DNA of 64,000 bases from Cupriavidus pinatubonensis (GCF_019602855.1 NZ_CP080767.1:1426001-1490000); one strand, 5' to 3'; shown: positions 16,464 to 25,822, counted from the first letter of the stretch. Program-made: numbers and translations. Notes: generated from the letters alone by a model not told the origin.

Positions 16464-17876
16464 ATGCAAGTCCACAGCATGGAATTCAAGGCGCGCGCGG
16501 GCCAGAAGCTGGCCGACCAGCGGCTGCAGCAGAACCTCAAGAAGCTCTCCACCAAATTCGTGACCGCACGCGCGGATGCCATCCGCGACATCGATTTCGA
16601 TGCCACGCGCGCCGCGCTCAAGGAACGGCGCAACCGAGCGCTGGAAAACCTGGACGTCTGGCTCGCCACGTTCGAGGAAAACGCCACGCGGCGCGGCGCC
16701 ACCGTGCTGTTTGCCGAGACTACGGCTGACGCGGCGCGGCTGGTCGCGGAGATCGCCCAGAAGCACGGCGTGAAGAAGGTCATCAAGAGCAAGTCGATGG
16801 TGACCGAGGAGATGCAGCTCAACCGGGTGCTCGGCGAGATGGGTGTGCAGAGCATCGAAACCGATCTCGGCGAGTACATCCTGCAGATCAATGACTCGGA
16901 GCCGCCGTCGCACATCATTGCGCCGGTGGTGCACAAGGACAAGGACGAGATCGCCGACCTGTTCGCGAAAGTCCACAACAAGCCGCGTCTCACCGATATC
17001 CCGGAGATGACGCGCGAGGCGCGCGAGGTGCTTCGCCCCGAGTTCCTGTCGGCCGACATGGGTGTGACCGGCGGCAACTTCATCGTCGCCGAGACCGGCT
17101 CGGTGGCGGTCGTCACGAATGAAGGCAACGAAGGCATGTGCACCGTGATGCCGCGCGTGCATGTGGCCGTGACCGGCATCGAGAAGGTGCTGCCGACACT
17201 GGAAGACCTCGCGACCGTGATGCGGCTGCTGCCGCGTTCGGCGACAGGGCAGGCCATCTCCAATTATTTCTCGCTGCTGACCGGCCCGCGTGCGGAAGGC
17301 GAGCGCGATGGTCCTGAGCATATGTACTTCGTGCTCGTCGACGGCGGCCGCAGCGGCCTGATCGGCGGCGAGTTCCAGGAGATGCTGCGCTGTATCCGCT
17401 GCGGCGCGTGCATGAATCATTGCCCGGTCTACCAGAAGATCGGCGGCCATGCGTATGGCTGGGTCTATCCCGGGCCGATGGGCAGCGTGCTGACGCCGAG
17501 CTACGTGGGCCTGGCCAATGCCGTCGATCTGCCGCAGGCGGCCACGATGTGTGGCGAGTGCAACCGCGTGTGTCCGGCGTCGATTCCGTTGTCGGATCTG
17601 CTGCGTAAACTGCGCGAGAAACAGATGGAGCGTGGCCTGCGGCCCTGGCAGGAGCGGTTTGCGCTGCAGGCCTGGGGCTTCGTGGCGCGACGCCCAGAGC
17701 TTTATGCGCTGGCCACTCGTCTCGGCGCGCGCGTCCTTGCGCGCATGGGCGGCAGCAATCGGCTTATCGGCAGCCTGCCTATGGCGGGCAAGGGCTGGAC
17801 CGAGACGCGGGACATGCCCGCACCATCGGGACGCACGTTCCGCGAGCTATACAAAGAAAGGAGGGCACGCACATGA
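16464..17876 (+). CDS. lutB: L-lactate utilisation iron-sulfur protein LutB/LldF
   Basis: A 470-aa protein with an N-terminal LUD domain (residues about 60-300, with KSKSMVTEEMQLNRVL and GGNFIVAETGSVAVVTNEGN) and a C-terminal ferredoxin-like part carrying two four-cysteine motifs, CIRCGACMNHCP (about 311) and CGECNRVCP (about 365), for two [4Fe-4S] clusters. It is the electron-transfer partner of LutA in non-flavin L-lactate dehydrogenase. The ATG at 16464 follows lutA closely; the longer frame beginning inside lutA is spurious. Its stop overlaps the next start (ATGA). Length and motifs are normal, so there is no sign of decay. Confidence 0.94.
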   Translation: MQVHSMEFKARAGQKLADQRLQQNLKKLSTKFVTARADAIRDIDFDATRAALKERRNRALENLDVWLATFEENATRRGATVLFAETTADAARLVAEIAQKHGVKKVIKSKSMVTEEMQLNRVLGEMGVQSIETDLGEYILQINDSEPPSHIIAPVVHKDKDEIADLFAKVHNKPRLTDIPEMTREAREVLRPEFLSADMGVTGGNFIVAETGSVAVVTNEGNEGMCTVMPRVHVAVTGIEKVLPTLEDLATVMRLLPRSATGQAISNYFSLLTGPRAEGERDGPEHMYFVLVDGGRSGLIGGEFQEMLRCIRCGACMNHCPVYQKIGGHAYGWVYPGPMGSVLTPSYVGLANAVDLPQAATMCGECNRVCPASIPLSDLLRKLREKQMERGLRPWQERFALQAWGFVARRPELYALATRLGARVLARMGGSNRLIGSLPMAGKGWTETRDMPAPSGRTFRELYKERRART

Positions 17877-18142
17877 GCGCGGCCAATACCGATACGCTGG
17901 CGCGCATGCGTTCAGCACTGGACCAGCACACCGGCGGATCACTGCCGGCGGCTGAACTTGTGAAGTCGTGGCGCGAAGCAGCATCCGCGCTGACGTTGCC
18001 GCCGGTCTTCGGCCAGGCGATGGAAGAGCTGCTGCGCCGGCTCGAGATGTCGGCGGTGTTCGCACAGGACAGTTGCTCGTTTTCGAGCACGGCGGTGACG
18101 GATCAGTTGAAGCGGTGGCTGGACAAGGCCGCTACGGTCTGA
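17873..18142 (+). CDS. Small protein of unknown function in the LutC position
   Basis: An 89-aa protein translationally coupled to lutB by a four-base overlap. It is soluble, mostly helical and acidic/hydrophobic mixed, with a C-terminal AVTDQLKRWLDKA segment. It contains two cysteines at most and no known motif. The third gene of lut operons usually encodes LutC, a LUD-domain protein of roughly 220-240 aa. This product is far too short and lacks the LUD motifs. A terminator follows directly, so no lutC is hidden downstream. I do not recognise the family. Confidence 0.75.
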   Translation: MSAANTDTLARMRSALDQHTGGSLPAAELVKSWREAASALTLPPVFGQAMEELLRRLEMSAVFAQDSCSFSSTAVTDQLKRWLDKAATV

Positions 18143-18143
18143 C

Positions 18144-18180
18144 GGAAAGAAAAAAGGGAGCGACGAGCTCCCTTTCTTCA
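18144..18180. terminator. Terminator between the lut operon and the ABC transporter genes
   Basis: A hairpin AAGGGAGC/GCTCCCTT (18154-18161, 18167-18174) flanked by A-rich and T-rich arms, so it can work for both convergent units. Confidence 0.85.
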
Positions 18181-18196
18181 TGGTGCTGCAGGCGGA

Positions 18197-18991
18197 TCAA
18201 CCGAGCAGCAACGCATCATCATCCAACTGCTCATGCCGCGTCTGCTCGAACATGCGCAGCAGATCGGGCACGTCGAGTCCCTTGCGCTTTTCGCCAGACA
18301 CATCGAGCACGACCTGGCCCTGGTGCAGCATCACCGTACGCTGGCCGTAGTCCAGCGCCTGGCGCATGCTATGCGTCACCATCATCGTCGTCAGCTTGCT
18401 TTCCTCGACGATGCGCGCGGTCAGTTCCAGCACGAATGCGGCGGTCTTCGGGTCCAGCGCTGCGGTGTGCTCGTCGAGCAGCAGGATGCGCGACGGCTGC
18501 AGCGAGGCCATCAGCAGGCTCACGGCCTGGCGCTGGCCGCCGGACAGCAGGCCAATGCGGTCGGTCAGGCGGTTTTCCAGGCCCAGGTTCAGCAGGCGCA
18601 GCTTCTCGCGGAACAGTTCGCGCGAGCTGCGGTTCAGCGCCGGGCGGAAGCCGCGCTTGGCGCCGCGAGCCATGGCCAGTGCCATGTTTTCCTCGATCGT
18701 CAGCGCCTCGCAGGTGCCGGCCATCGGGTCCTGGAACACGCGCGCCACCAGGTGGGCGCGATCCCATGCCTGCTTGCGCGTCACGTCGGTGTCATCGATC
18801 GTGATGCGGCCGGAATCGACCATCTGGTCGCCGCTGATCGCATTCAGGAAGGTCGACTTGCCGGCGCCGTTGGAGCCGATCACGGCCACGAACTGGCCGC
18901 TCGGGATTTCCAGGCTCAGGCCGCGCAGCGCGCGGGTCTCGATCGGGGTGCCGGGGTTGAAGGTGAGCTTCAGGTCTTGTGCGCGCAGCAT
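18197..18991 (-). CDS. ABC transporter ATPase, TrpXYZ-type system
   Basis: A 264-aa cytoplasmic ATPase. Walker A is GSNGAGKST, the Q-loop lies near VFQDPMAG, the signature is LSGGQRQ and Walker B is RILLLDEHTA. I chose the ATG at 18991 because GGAGGT lies 7 bases upstream and it begins one base after the permease stop; an in-frame ATG at 19018 would overlap the permease. With the two upstream genes it forms a binding protein-permease-ATPase operon of the family that includes the streptococcal tryptophan importer. The substrate is unknown, possibly an aromatic or amino-acid-like compound. Confidence 0.92.
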   Translation of the reverse strand: MLRAQDLKLTFNPGTPIETRALRGLSLEIPSGQFVAVIGSNGAGKSTFLNAISGDQMVDSGRITIDDTDVTRKQAWDRAHLVARVFQDPMAGTCEALTIEENMALAMARGAKRGFRPALNRSSRELFREKLRLLNLGLENRLTDRIGLLSGGQRQAVSLLMASLQPSRILLLDEHTAALDPKTAAFVLELTARIVEESKLTTMMVTHSMRQALDYGQRTVMLHQGQVVLDVSGEKRKGLDVPDLLRMFEQTRHEQLDDDALLLG

Positions 18992-18992
18992 C

Positions 18993-19889
18993 TCAGGCAC
19001 CTCCGTTCTTGCGTGCAAACAGCTTCTTGCGGGTGGCGGGCAGTACCAGGGCGATCGTCACCAGTGCGGCGGTGACCAGGTTCAAATCCTGCGCCTTCAG
19101 ACCGATGAAGTCGCTGTTCAGTGCCAGCGCAATGAAGAAGCGGTACAGGATCGCGCCCAGCACCACGGCGAGCGTGGCCCATACGAGGCGACGTGCCGGC
19201 AGGATGCTTTCGCCGATGATCACTGCGGCCAGACCGATCACGATGGTGCCGATGCCCATCGAGATATCGGAGCCCCCTTGCGTCTGCGCGAACAGCGCAC
19301 CAGCCAGTGCGACGAGACCATTCGACAGCGCCATGCCCGCCAGCGTGGCGCGGCCGGTGGCAATGCCCTGCGCACGCGCCATGCGCGGATTGGCGCCGGT
19401 CGCTCGCATGGCCAGGCCGAGCTGCGAGGAGAAGAACCAGTCCAGGCCTATCTTGGCAACCACCACCACGATGAACAGCACGAGCGGACGCAGCACGTAG
19501 TCCGGCATCCAGTCGGGCTGCAGGATGGTGAACATCGTCGGCTCGGTGATCAGCGGCACATTCGGGCGGCCCATGATGCGCAGGTTGACCGAGTACAGCG
19601 CGATCATCATCAGGATACTGGCGAGCAGGTCCATGATCTTGAGGCGCACATTTAGCCAGCCGGTGATGAAGCCGGCCAGGGCGCCAGCTACGATGGCAAC
19701 GGCCGTGGCGACAAACGGGTCCTGCCCGGCGGCGATCAGCGTCGCGGCCACGGCGCCGCCGAGCGGGAAGCTGCCATCAACGGTCAGGTCGGGAAAATTG
19801 AGGATGCGGAAGGAAATCAGCACCCCGAGGGCGACCAGGCTGAAGATCAGGCCGATCTCCAGGGCACCCAGAAGGGAAAAGAGGGACAT
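18993..19889 (-). CDS. ABC transporter permease, TrpXYZ-type system
   Basis: A 298-aa inner-membrane permease of the branched-chain-type (BPD_transp_2) family, with about eight hydrophobic helices. Family features are the first helix SLLGALEIGLIFSLVALGV, the FPDLTVDGSFPLGGAVAA loop and the cytoplasmic coupling segment ATGANPRMARAQGI. The ATG at 19889 (MSLFSLLG) matches the expected N-terminus; the longer frame runs through a GC-rich leader. It lies between the binding-protein gene and the ATPase gene on the same strand. Only one permease is present, so the transporter is probably a homodimer in the membrane. Confidence 0.92.
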   Translation of the reverse strand: MSLFSLLGALEIGLIFSLVALGVLISFRILNFPDLTVDGSFPLGGAVAATLIAAGQDPFVATAVAIVAGALAGFITGWLNVRLKIMDLLASILMMIALYSVNLRIMGRPNVPLITEPTMFTILQPDWMPDYVLRPLVLFIVVVVAKIGLDWFFSSQLGLAMRATGANPRMARAQGIATGRATLAGMALSNGLVALAGALFAQTQGGSDISMGIGTIVIGLAAVIIGESILPARRLVWATLAVVLGAILYRFFIALALNSDFIGLKAQDLNLVTAALVTIALVLPATRKKLFARKNGGA

Positions 19890-20009
19890 GGTGAATCCTG
19901 TTGACAGCTGCGCGGCCCGCCCGGGTAAGGCCGGTCGGCTCGCCGTCTCGTTCAGGGGCGGGCCCGGGTAGGGCGATCCGGATCTTGTACTGTAGAGGGA
20001 GGACACGCG

Positions 20010-20032
20010 GCCGTCCGCATCGAGCGGACGGC
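20010..20032 (-). repeat. Intra-operon hairpin after the binding-protein gene
   Basis: A perfect 9-bp stem GCCGTCCGC/GCGGACGGC with a 5-base loop, about 20 bases past the binding-protein stop. It has no U tract, so it is more likely a 3' mRNA stabiliser that raises binding-protein levels over permease than a full terminator. Confidence 0.55.
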
Positions 20033-20051
20033 GCTGGTCAGACTTTTGTGC

Positions 20052-21020
20052 TTACTTGATGACGGTCTTGGCTTCCTTGACCAGGTCCGGCGACAGCGTC
20101 ACGCCTTGCTTTTGCGCGGCGCCGGTGTTCACGAACAGTTCAAGGTTGCTGCTGGTTTCGGAGGCAATCGCGCCCGGCTTCTCACCCTTCAGGATGCGCA
20201 CCACGACCTTGCCGGTCTGGTGGCCCAGGTCCAGGTAGTTGATACCCAGTGCGGCGATGGCGCCACGCTTGACGCTGTCGGTGTCGGCGGCAATCAGCGG
20301 GATCTTCGACTCATTGGCGACCTTCACCAGCGCTTCATAGGCCGACACCACGTTGTTGTCGGTGTTGGTGTAGATCACGTCGACCTTGCCAGCCAGGCTC
20401 TTGGCGGCGGCACCGATGTCAACCGTACGCGGCGCGGCGGCTTCCTTCAGGGTCATGCCCTGCTTGGCCAGCAGTTCCTTCAGTTCCTTGACCACCACGA
20501 CCGAGTTGGCTTCACCCGGGTTGTAGACCATGCCGACGGTCTTCGCATTCGGCACGACACGCTTGATCAGCGCGACCTGCTTGTCCAGCGGCAGCTTGTC
20601 CGACACGCCGGTCACGTTGGTGCCCGACGGGGCCCAGCTCTTGACCAATTGCGCGGCGACCGGATCGGTCACGCCGGAATACACGACGGGCACGGTCTTG
20701 GTAGCGGCGACCACGGCCTGGGCCGACGGCGTGGCGATGGCGACGATCGCGTTCGGGTTGTCACCGACGAACTTGCGGGCGATCTGCGCGGCCGTGCCGG
20801 TGTTGCCCTGGGCGCTCTGGTATTCCCACTTCAGGTTCTTGTCGGCGTCATAGCCGGCGGCCTTCAACTCCTCGCGCACGCCGTCGCGGATGGCGTCCAG
20901 CGCGGGGTGGTCCACGATCGACAGGACCTTGACGGTCTGGGCGTGCACGGCGCCGCCGCACAGCAATGCCAGCGCGACTGCGCCGCCGAGGATGGACTTG
21001 GTTGCCTTGAGACCCTTCAT
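20052..21020 (-). CDS. ABC transporter substrate-binding protein, ABC_sub_bind (TrpX-like) family
   Basis: A 322-aa exported protein. The N-terminus is a signal peptide (KATKSILGGAVALALLCGG, cleavage after VHA-Q near residue 28). The mature protein begins TVKVLSIVDHPALDAIRDGV, the typical start of the ABC substrate-binding family that includes TrpX. Further landmarks are the ATPSAQAVVAATKTVPVVYSG segment and the second lobe with KTVGMVYNPGEANSV. The ATG at 21020 is preceded by GGAGGAG. It is the first gene of the three-gene transporter operon. The ligand is unknown; family members bind tryptophan or other amino-acid-like compounds. Confidence 0.92.
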   Translation of the reverse strand: MKGLKATKSILGGAVALALLCGGAVHAQTVKVLSIVDHPALDAIRDGVREELKAAGYDADKNLKWEYQSAQGNTGTAAQIARKFVGDNPNAIVAIATPSAQAVVAATKTVPVVYSGVTDPVAAQLVKSWAPSGTNVTGVSDKLPLDKQVALIKRVVPNAKTVGMVYNPGEANSVVVVKELKELLAKQGMTLKEAAAPRTVDIGAAAKSLAGKVDVIYTNTDNNVVSAYEALVKVANESKIPLIAADTDSVKRGAIAALGINYLDLGHQTGKVVVRILKGEKPGAIASETSSNLELFVNTGAAQKQGVTLSPDLVKEAKTVIK

Positions 21021-21297
21021 ATTGATCTGTTCTCCTCCGAGTGACTCGGTTCTGGATGGTGCGGCCGCGCACAAGCTTGGTCTCGCTGCCGGGCCGCCAC
21101 GACGATAGTGTGGTGGACACCTGCTCATGGCGTTTGCGTCACTTCCGGCGGCTAGTGGAGGCGCGCGTCCGCGCAATGGGCCAGACAGCGATAAGCCTGC
21201 GAGGATACCACTTCTCGCGCACGAAATGGGAAGTCCCGGAGGGAATGCGGGGCATCCGATGCTGCCGGAGCCCCCTTATTTGCCATCGGGGCGCAGA

Positions 21298-22356
21298 TTA
21301 TTGCGCAGGATTGCAGATTTGCTTGTGGATTACCCCGATTGCGGCAATCACGTCTTCATGCAATTGCGTTTGCCACGCATCGATGTTTTCGCGTAGCTGG
21401 TCCAGCGACGTGGCGCCAATGATGGTGCTGGCGGCGAACCAGCGCGAATAGCACCAGGCCAGCGCGAGCGTCGCCGGCGACAATCCGGCCTTGCGTGCCA
21501 GTTCGACATAGCGCGCCGATGCGGCCATCGTTTCCTTGCGCATATAGCGCGGGCTCCAGTCGGCGCCGAAGCGGGTCAGGCGTCCGATTGCGGCATCGTT
21601 GAAGACCGGGTTTGCCGGGTCGCCGCTCAGGTATTTGCCCGTCAGCTGGCCGAAGGCGAGCGGGCTGTAGACCAGCAGGCTCACGTCGGTGCGATAGCAA
21701 GCCTCGTCCAGGCCCTGCTCAAAGCTGCGGTTGACGAGGTTGTAGGGGTTCTGGATGGTCGCAATGCGCGGCAACCCGTGCTGCTCGGCCAGGCGCACAA
21801 ATTCGCTCACGCCCCATGGCGTTTCATTCGAAACGCCGACATAACGAACCTTGCCGGCCTGCACCAGCTCCGCCAGCGTTTCCAGTTGCGCCTGGATGGA
21901 CGCGCAAGGACGTTCCAGGGCCGGATCGAAGCTGGTCTGGCCGAAGATCGGCGCGTTGCGGGCGGGCCAGTGGATCTGGTACAGGTCGATGTAGTCGGTC
22001 TGCAGCCGCTGCAGTGATGCGTCGACCGCCGCAAGGATGCCCGCGGGGGTGAAGTCGTCGCCATTGCGGATCCACGGCATCCGTCCCGGGCCGGCCACCT
22101 TGGTGGCCAGCACCACGCGGTCGCGCGGCTGGCGCTTGAGCCAACTGCCGATGATCTGCTCGGTCCGGCTGTAGGTTTCGGCACGCGGCCTGACCGGGTA
22201 CATTTCGGCCGTATCGATGAAGTTGATCCCGCGCGAGAACGCGTAGTCGAGCTGGCTGTGGCCGTCGGCTTCAGTGTTCTGCTCGCCGAAGGTCATGGTG
22301 CCCAGGCAGATGCGGGAGACCTCCAGGTCGCTGCGGCCGAGGCGGACGGTTTCCAT
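21298..22356 (-). CDS. Aldo-keto reductase, Tas-like
   Basis: A 352-aa NADP(H)-dependent oxidoreductase with the TIM-barrel aldo-keto reductase fold. The catalytic tetrad is visible: Asp in FIDTAEMYP, Tyr in the same motif, Lys in VVLATKVAG and His in YQIHWPAR. Length and the GLDEACYRTDVSLLVYSPLAFGQL region resemble E. coli Tas. I chose ATG 22356 (METVRLGRSD) with AAGGAG upstream rather than the ATG at 22395. The gene is 31 bp beyond pyrD on the same strand and could be read through from it. The physiological carbonyl substrate is unknown. Confidence 0.93.
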   Translation of the reverse strand: METVRLGRSDLEVSRICLGTMTFGEQNTEADGHSQLDYAFSRGINFIDTAEMYPVRPRAETYSRTEQIIGSWLKRQPRDRVVLATKVAGPGRMPWIRNGDDFTPAGILAAVDASLQRLQTDYIDLYQIHWPARNAPIFGQTSFDPALERPCASIQAQLETLAELVQAGKVRYVGVSNETPWGVSEFVRLAEQHGLPRIATIQNPYNLVNRSFEQGLDEACYRTDVSLLVYSPLAFGQLTGKYLSGDPANPVFNDAAIGRLTRFGADWSPRYMRKETMAASARYVELARKAGLSPATLALAWCYSRWFAASTIIGATSLDQLRENIDAWQTQLHEDVIAAIGVIHKQICNPAQ

Positions 22357-22387
22357 GTTGTTCTCCTTGCTGGCTAGCAGAACGGAT

Positions 22388-23422
22388 TCAGGCACGCAGC
22401 GCGGCGGCGCAATCGCGTACGAGTGTCGGCCCTCGGTAGATCAGGCCGCTGTAGACCTGGACGAGCTTTGCCCCGGCATCGATTTTCGCGCGGGCGTCCG
22501 CGCCGCTGAAAATGCCGCCCACGCCAATGATGGGCACCGCATCGCCAACGACCTGGCGCAGCGCGCGCACCACGTGCGTCGACTGCTCGAACACCGGCCG
22601 GCCGGACAGTCCGCCGGCTTCTTCCGCGTGCGGCAGGCCCTTCACGGCATCGCGGGAGATCGTGGTGTTGGTCGCGATCACGCCGTCGATCTTGTGGCGT
22701 ACCAGCGCGTCGCCGATATTGCCGATCTGGTCGGCATCGAGATCGGGCGCGATCTTCAGGGCCACCGGCACGTAACGCTTGTGCTGGTCGGCGAGGCGCT
22801 GCTGCGCGGCCTTGAGCGTCGACAGCAGGCTGTCGAGTTCGCTGGCGCCCTGGAGCTGGCGCAGGTTCTTGGTGTTCGGCGACGAGATGTTGACCGTCAC
22901 GTAGCTCGCATGCGGATAGACGCGCTCGAGGCAATACAGGTAGTCGTCGGCCGCGCGTTCGATCGGCGTATCGGCGTTCTTGCCGATGTTCAGGCCCAGC
23001 ACGCCGCCTTCCGCCTTCCAGCGAGATGCCTTGACGTTGGCGATGAACGCGTCGACGCCGCCGTTGTTGAAGCCCATGCGGTTGATCAGCGCGTCGGCCT
23101 GGGGCAGGCGGAACATGCGCGGGCGCGGGTTGCCGGGCTGTGCGCGCGGCGTGACGGTGCCCACCTCGATGAACCCGAAGCCGAACGACGCCAGTCCGTC
23201 GATATAGGCACCATCCTTGTCCAGCCCGGCGGCCAGGCCCACGGGGTTCGGAAAGCGCACGCCCATCACGGTGCGCGGATCGTCGGGAATGCGATTGCCG
23301 ATGCAGCCGCCGAGGCCCAGGCGGTGCGCACGCAGCAGGTTGTTCAGGGTGAAGTGGTGGGCGTCCTCCGCGTCCATCGAGAACAGGGCGGGGCGGAACA
23401 GGGGATAGAGCGCGTTGAGCAC
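22388..23422 (-). CDS. pyrD: Dihydroorotate dehydrogenase, class 2 (quinone-linked)
   Basis: This enzyme oxidises dihydroorotate to orotate in pyrimidine synthesis and passes electrons to the quinone pool at the inner membrane. The N-terminal amphipathic region ([20 protein letters not shown]) is the class 2 membrane-association segment. The FMN/substrate motifs are [25 protein letters not shown], the catalytic-serine stretch [14 protein letters not shown], and [11 protein letters not shown] with the phosphate loop [12 protein letters not shown] placed the start at a GTG (23422), giving 344 aa, close to the E. coli length. No ATG occurs near the conserved start and no clear ribosome-binding site is visible, so the start is uncertain. 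Confidence 0.93.
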   Translation of the reverse strand: MLNALYPLFRPALFSMDAEDAHHFTLNNLLRAHRLGLGGCIGNRIPDDPRTVMGVRFPNPVGLAAGLDKDGAYIDGLASFGFGFIEVGTVTPRAQPGNPRPRMFRLPQADALINRMGFNNGGVDAFIANVKASRWKAEGGVLGLNIGKNADTPIERAADDYLYCLERVYPHASYVTVNISSPNTKNLRQLQGASELDSLLSTLKAAQQRLADQHKRYVPVALKIAPDLDADQIGNIGDALVRHKIDGVIATNTTISRDAVKGLPHAEEAGGLSGRPVFEQSTHVVRALRQVVGDAVPIIGVGGIFSGADARAKIDAGAKLVQVYSGLIYRGPTLVRDCAAALRA

Positions 23423-23531
23423 GAGGAGGGGCGACCGGGAAGCCGGCGCAGAGTGAAAACCAAGCCGGCATTGTAGCGGCTGGGGCGCATGACCGCCCGC
23501 AGTGTGGTGTCGGGTCGGCCCCCGCCGACGC

Positions 23532-24332
23532 CTATTCCTGGGCCGGGTCGGTGCCGTCCAACTGCCCGGCGGCCGTGGCATCGGCCGCGTCGTCCTCGAA
23601 CGCCTGCCACTGGTTGCCGGTCAGCACCTGCAGCGGGCGGAAACGTGCCTTGTAGGCCATCTTCCGACTTTCGGCGATCCAGTAGCCAAGGTACAGGTGC
23701 GGCAGGCCGAGTTCGCGTGTCTGGCGGATCTGCCAGAGGATGTTGTAGGTGCCGTAGCTCGCGTTGCGCTCGACCGGATCATAGAAGGTATAGACCGACG
23801 ACAGCCCGTCATCGAGCACGTCGATCATGCTGACCATGCGCAGCTTGCCGGCCTCGGGCGAGCCGGGGGGCTCGCGGAACTCCACGAGCCGGGAGTTCAC
23901 GCGGCTTTGCAGCAGGAACTGCTCGTACTGGTCGCGGCTGTCCTGATCCATGCCGCCGCCAGCGTGGCGCATCGACTGGTACAGCAAATACAGCGAGTAG
24001 TGCTCCTCGACATACGTGAGCGGCGCCACCAGCGCCTGCAGATGGCCGTGCCGGCGCCAGGCCCGGCGTTGCGAACGATCCGGCTCGAACTGTTCCACGA
24101 GCACGCGGCACGGCGTGCACGCGTGGCATTCATCGCAGTATGGGCGGTAGGTGAAGATGCCGCTGCGGCGGAATCCGGCGCGCACCAGGCGCGAGTAGAC
24201 GTCCGCGTTGATCAGGTGGGCCGGTGTCGCCACTTGCGAGCGAGCCATGCGGCCATCGAGATAGCTGCAGGCGTAGGGCGCCGTGGCATAGAACTGCAGC
24301 GCGGAAAGCGGAAGCTCCTTCAGCTTGCTCAT
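23532..24332 (-). CDS. bpt: Aspartate/glutamate leucyltransferase (Bpt; annotated arginyltransferase)
   Basis: A 266-aa cytoplasmic aminoacyl-tRNA-protein transferase of the ATE fold. In bacteria, Bpt adds leucine to N-terminal Asp or Glu and so creates a degron for ClpS/ClpAP. The N-terminal cysteine cluster [12 protein letters not shown] (about residues 62-73) and the C-terminal [18 protein letters not shown] motif are diagnostic. The length is normal. It lies 33 bp downstream of aat on the same strand, so both N-degron transferases are likely made from one transcript. The tail after residue 250 is low-complexity and acidic. Confidence 0.95.
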   Translation of the reverse strand: MSKLKELPLSALQFYATAPYACSYLDGRMARSQVATPAHLINADVYSRLVRAGFRRSGIFTYRPYCDECHACTPCRVLVEQFEPDRSQRRAWRRHGHLQALVAPLTYVEEHYSLYLLYQSMRHAGGGMDQDSRDQYEQFLLQSRVNSRLVEFREPPGSPEAGKLRMVSMIDVLDDGLSSVYTFYDPVERNASYGTYNILWQIRQTRELGLPHLYLGYWIAESRKMAYKARFRPLQVLTGNQWQAFEDDAADATAAGQLDGTDPAQE

Positions 24333-24365
24333 GGCGGACTTGGGGCGGGTGATGCAGCCAGCTTG

Positions 24366-25118
24366 TCAGACGGCCGGGGTGGCGGGCGTGGCGGTCCACC
24401 GCTCCAGCACCGATTTGTCGAACCACCAGGGCGTGATTGCCGGTTGTGCCGAGGCATTTCGTACATGGGCCAGGAATTCCGCACGCGCGATCGGGCGCGC
24501 GCCAAGCGAGGCCAGGTGATCGGTTTCCTGCTGGCAGTCTATCATCGGCACGCCGTGATTGCCGAGGAACGCGCACAGCGCCGCGAGCGCGATCTTGGAG
24601 GCGTCGGTGCGGTGCGCAAACATCGATTCGCCATAGAACATGCGGCCCAGCGCCACGCCATAGAGGCCGCCGACGCGCGTGCCGCGGTACCAGGTCTCCA
24701 CGGAGTGAGCCATACCGTTGCTGTGCAGCGCACCATAGGCGGCGATGATCTCGCGCGTGATCCACGTGCCGTCCTGTCCCTCGCGCGGCGTCATCGCGCA
24801 GGCGCGCATCACGGCGAGGAAATCATCGTCGACACGGATCTCCCAGTCCGGGTCGCGCAGCACGCGGCGTAGTGTCTTGCGGAACGTGGCGGAGATCTTC
24901 AGCGCCTGGGGCGCGAGCACCATGCGTGGATCGGTGCTCCACCACAGCACCGGCTGGCCCACCGAATACCACGGGAAGATGCCCTGGCGGTACGCCAGCA
25001 GCAAGCGCTGGGGCGACAGGTCGCGGCTGGCGGCGAGCAGGCCCGGCGCTTCCGTGGCCGGCCCGAGCGCGCGCTCCACCGGCGGAAACGGATCGTGCGG
25101 GTCCAGCCAGGCGATCAT
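24366..25118 (-). CDS. aat: Leucyl/phenylalanyl-tRNA-protein transferase
   Basis: A 250-aa cytoplasmic enzyme that transfers Leu or Phe from tRNA to N-terminal Lys or Arg of proteins, marking them for ClpS/ClpAP degradation. Family motifs are [19 protein letters not shown] (about residues 42-60), [21 protein letters not shown], and [18 protein letters not shown], followed by [15 protein letters not shown] near the C-terminus. The frame is complete with a normal length. It sits between the Nudix gene (25-bp gap) and bpt (33-bp gap), so the three look like one transcription unit. Confidence 0.97.
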   Translation of the reverse strand: MIAWLDPHDPFPPVERALGPATEAPGLLAASRDLSPQRLLLAYRQGIFPWYSVGQPVLWWSTDPRMVLAPQALKISATFRKTLRRVLRDPDWEIRVDDDFLAVMRACAMTPREGQDGTWITREIIAAYGALHSNGMAHSVETWYRGTRVGGLYGVALGRMFYGESMFAHRTDASKIALAALCAFLGNHGVPMIDCQQETDHLASLGARPIARAEFLAHVRNASAQPAITPWWFDKSVLERWTATPATPAV

Positions 25119-25143
25119 GCTGGGGCTGCTGGCGCAGAAAGAA

Positions 25144-25728
25144 TCAGGGCGTCACCGTCGCCCGGCTGGTCAGCGGGCGCATGGGCTTGTCGATATCCAG
25201 GCTGTGCAGCCGGAAACTGCCGTCTTGCAGGCGGCCTGCGGCACGGTCGGCAAAGAAGCAGCGCAGCGTGTGGATCACCGTGGGGAAGGCGAGTTCGTCC
25301 CACGGTACATCGGCTTCCTCCACGAGCTTCACTTCGAGGCTTTCCTCACCCGGGGCAATGTCGAGGTCGTCCAGCGTCGCCAGGTAAAAAAGATGCACCT
25401 GGTGCACGTGGGGCACGTTCAGCATCGAAAACAGTTCACCTACCTGCACGCGCGCGCCGGCTTCTTCCAGCGTCTCGCGCGAGGCGGCCTGGGCCGTGGT
25501 CTCGCCGATCTCCATGAAGCCAGCCGGCAGCGTCCAGAAGCCATAGCGCGGCTCGATTGCTCGCTTGCACAGCAGGATCTTGTCTTCCCAGACGGGGATC
25601 GTGCCGACCACGTTGCGGGGATTGATGTAGTGAATGGTGCCGCAGTTGTCACAAACACTGCGCGGGCGGTTGTCGCCGTCAGGTACGCGCAGCACGACCG
25701 CATGGCCACAGTTCGAGCAGAATTTCAT
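25144..25728 (-). CDS. Nudix hydrolase with N-terminal zinc ribbon
   Basis: A 194-aa hydrolase of nucleoside-diphosphate-linked compounds. Residues 1-35 form a zinc ribbon with two CxxC pairs (FCSNCG and VCDNCG). The Nudix box follows at about 80-103 as [22 protein letters not shown], shown here in two parts to mark the metal-binding RETLEEAG core. This zinc-ribbon arrangement resembles the NudC (NADH pyrophosphatase/deNADding) group but is shorter. I chose ATG 25728 (MKFCSNCG), which starts at the ribbon. It appears to be the first gene of the Nudix-aat-bpt unit. The substrate is unknown: NADH, ADP-ribose and FAD are plausible. Confidence 0.9.
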   Translation of the reverse strand: MKFCSNCGHAVVLRVPDGDNRPRSVCDNCGTIHYINPRNVVGTIPVWEDKILLCKRAIEPRYGFWTLPAGFMEIGETTAQAASRETLEEAGARVQVGELFSMLNVPHVHQVHLFYLATLDDLDIAPGEESLEVKLVEEADVPWDELAFPTVIHTLRCFFADRAAGRLQDGSFRLHSLDIDKPMRPLTSRATVTP

Positions 25729-25822
25729 GAGGGGCGTCCGGGAGGAATGGGGCAAAGTGTATCACCGCGCGGCCCGGCTGCCTGAGTGGCGGGCCCCACA
25801 GCGTGCGGCGAGACCCGGAAAG

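Noticed and set aside
17873..18142. Frameshifted or truncated LutC
   Set aside because: The 89-aa sequence does not resemble the start of LutC, and no LUD-like sequence occurs in other frames before the terminator at 18144-18180.
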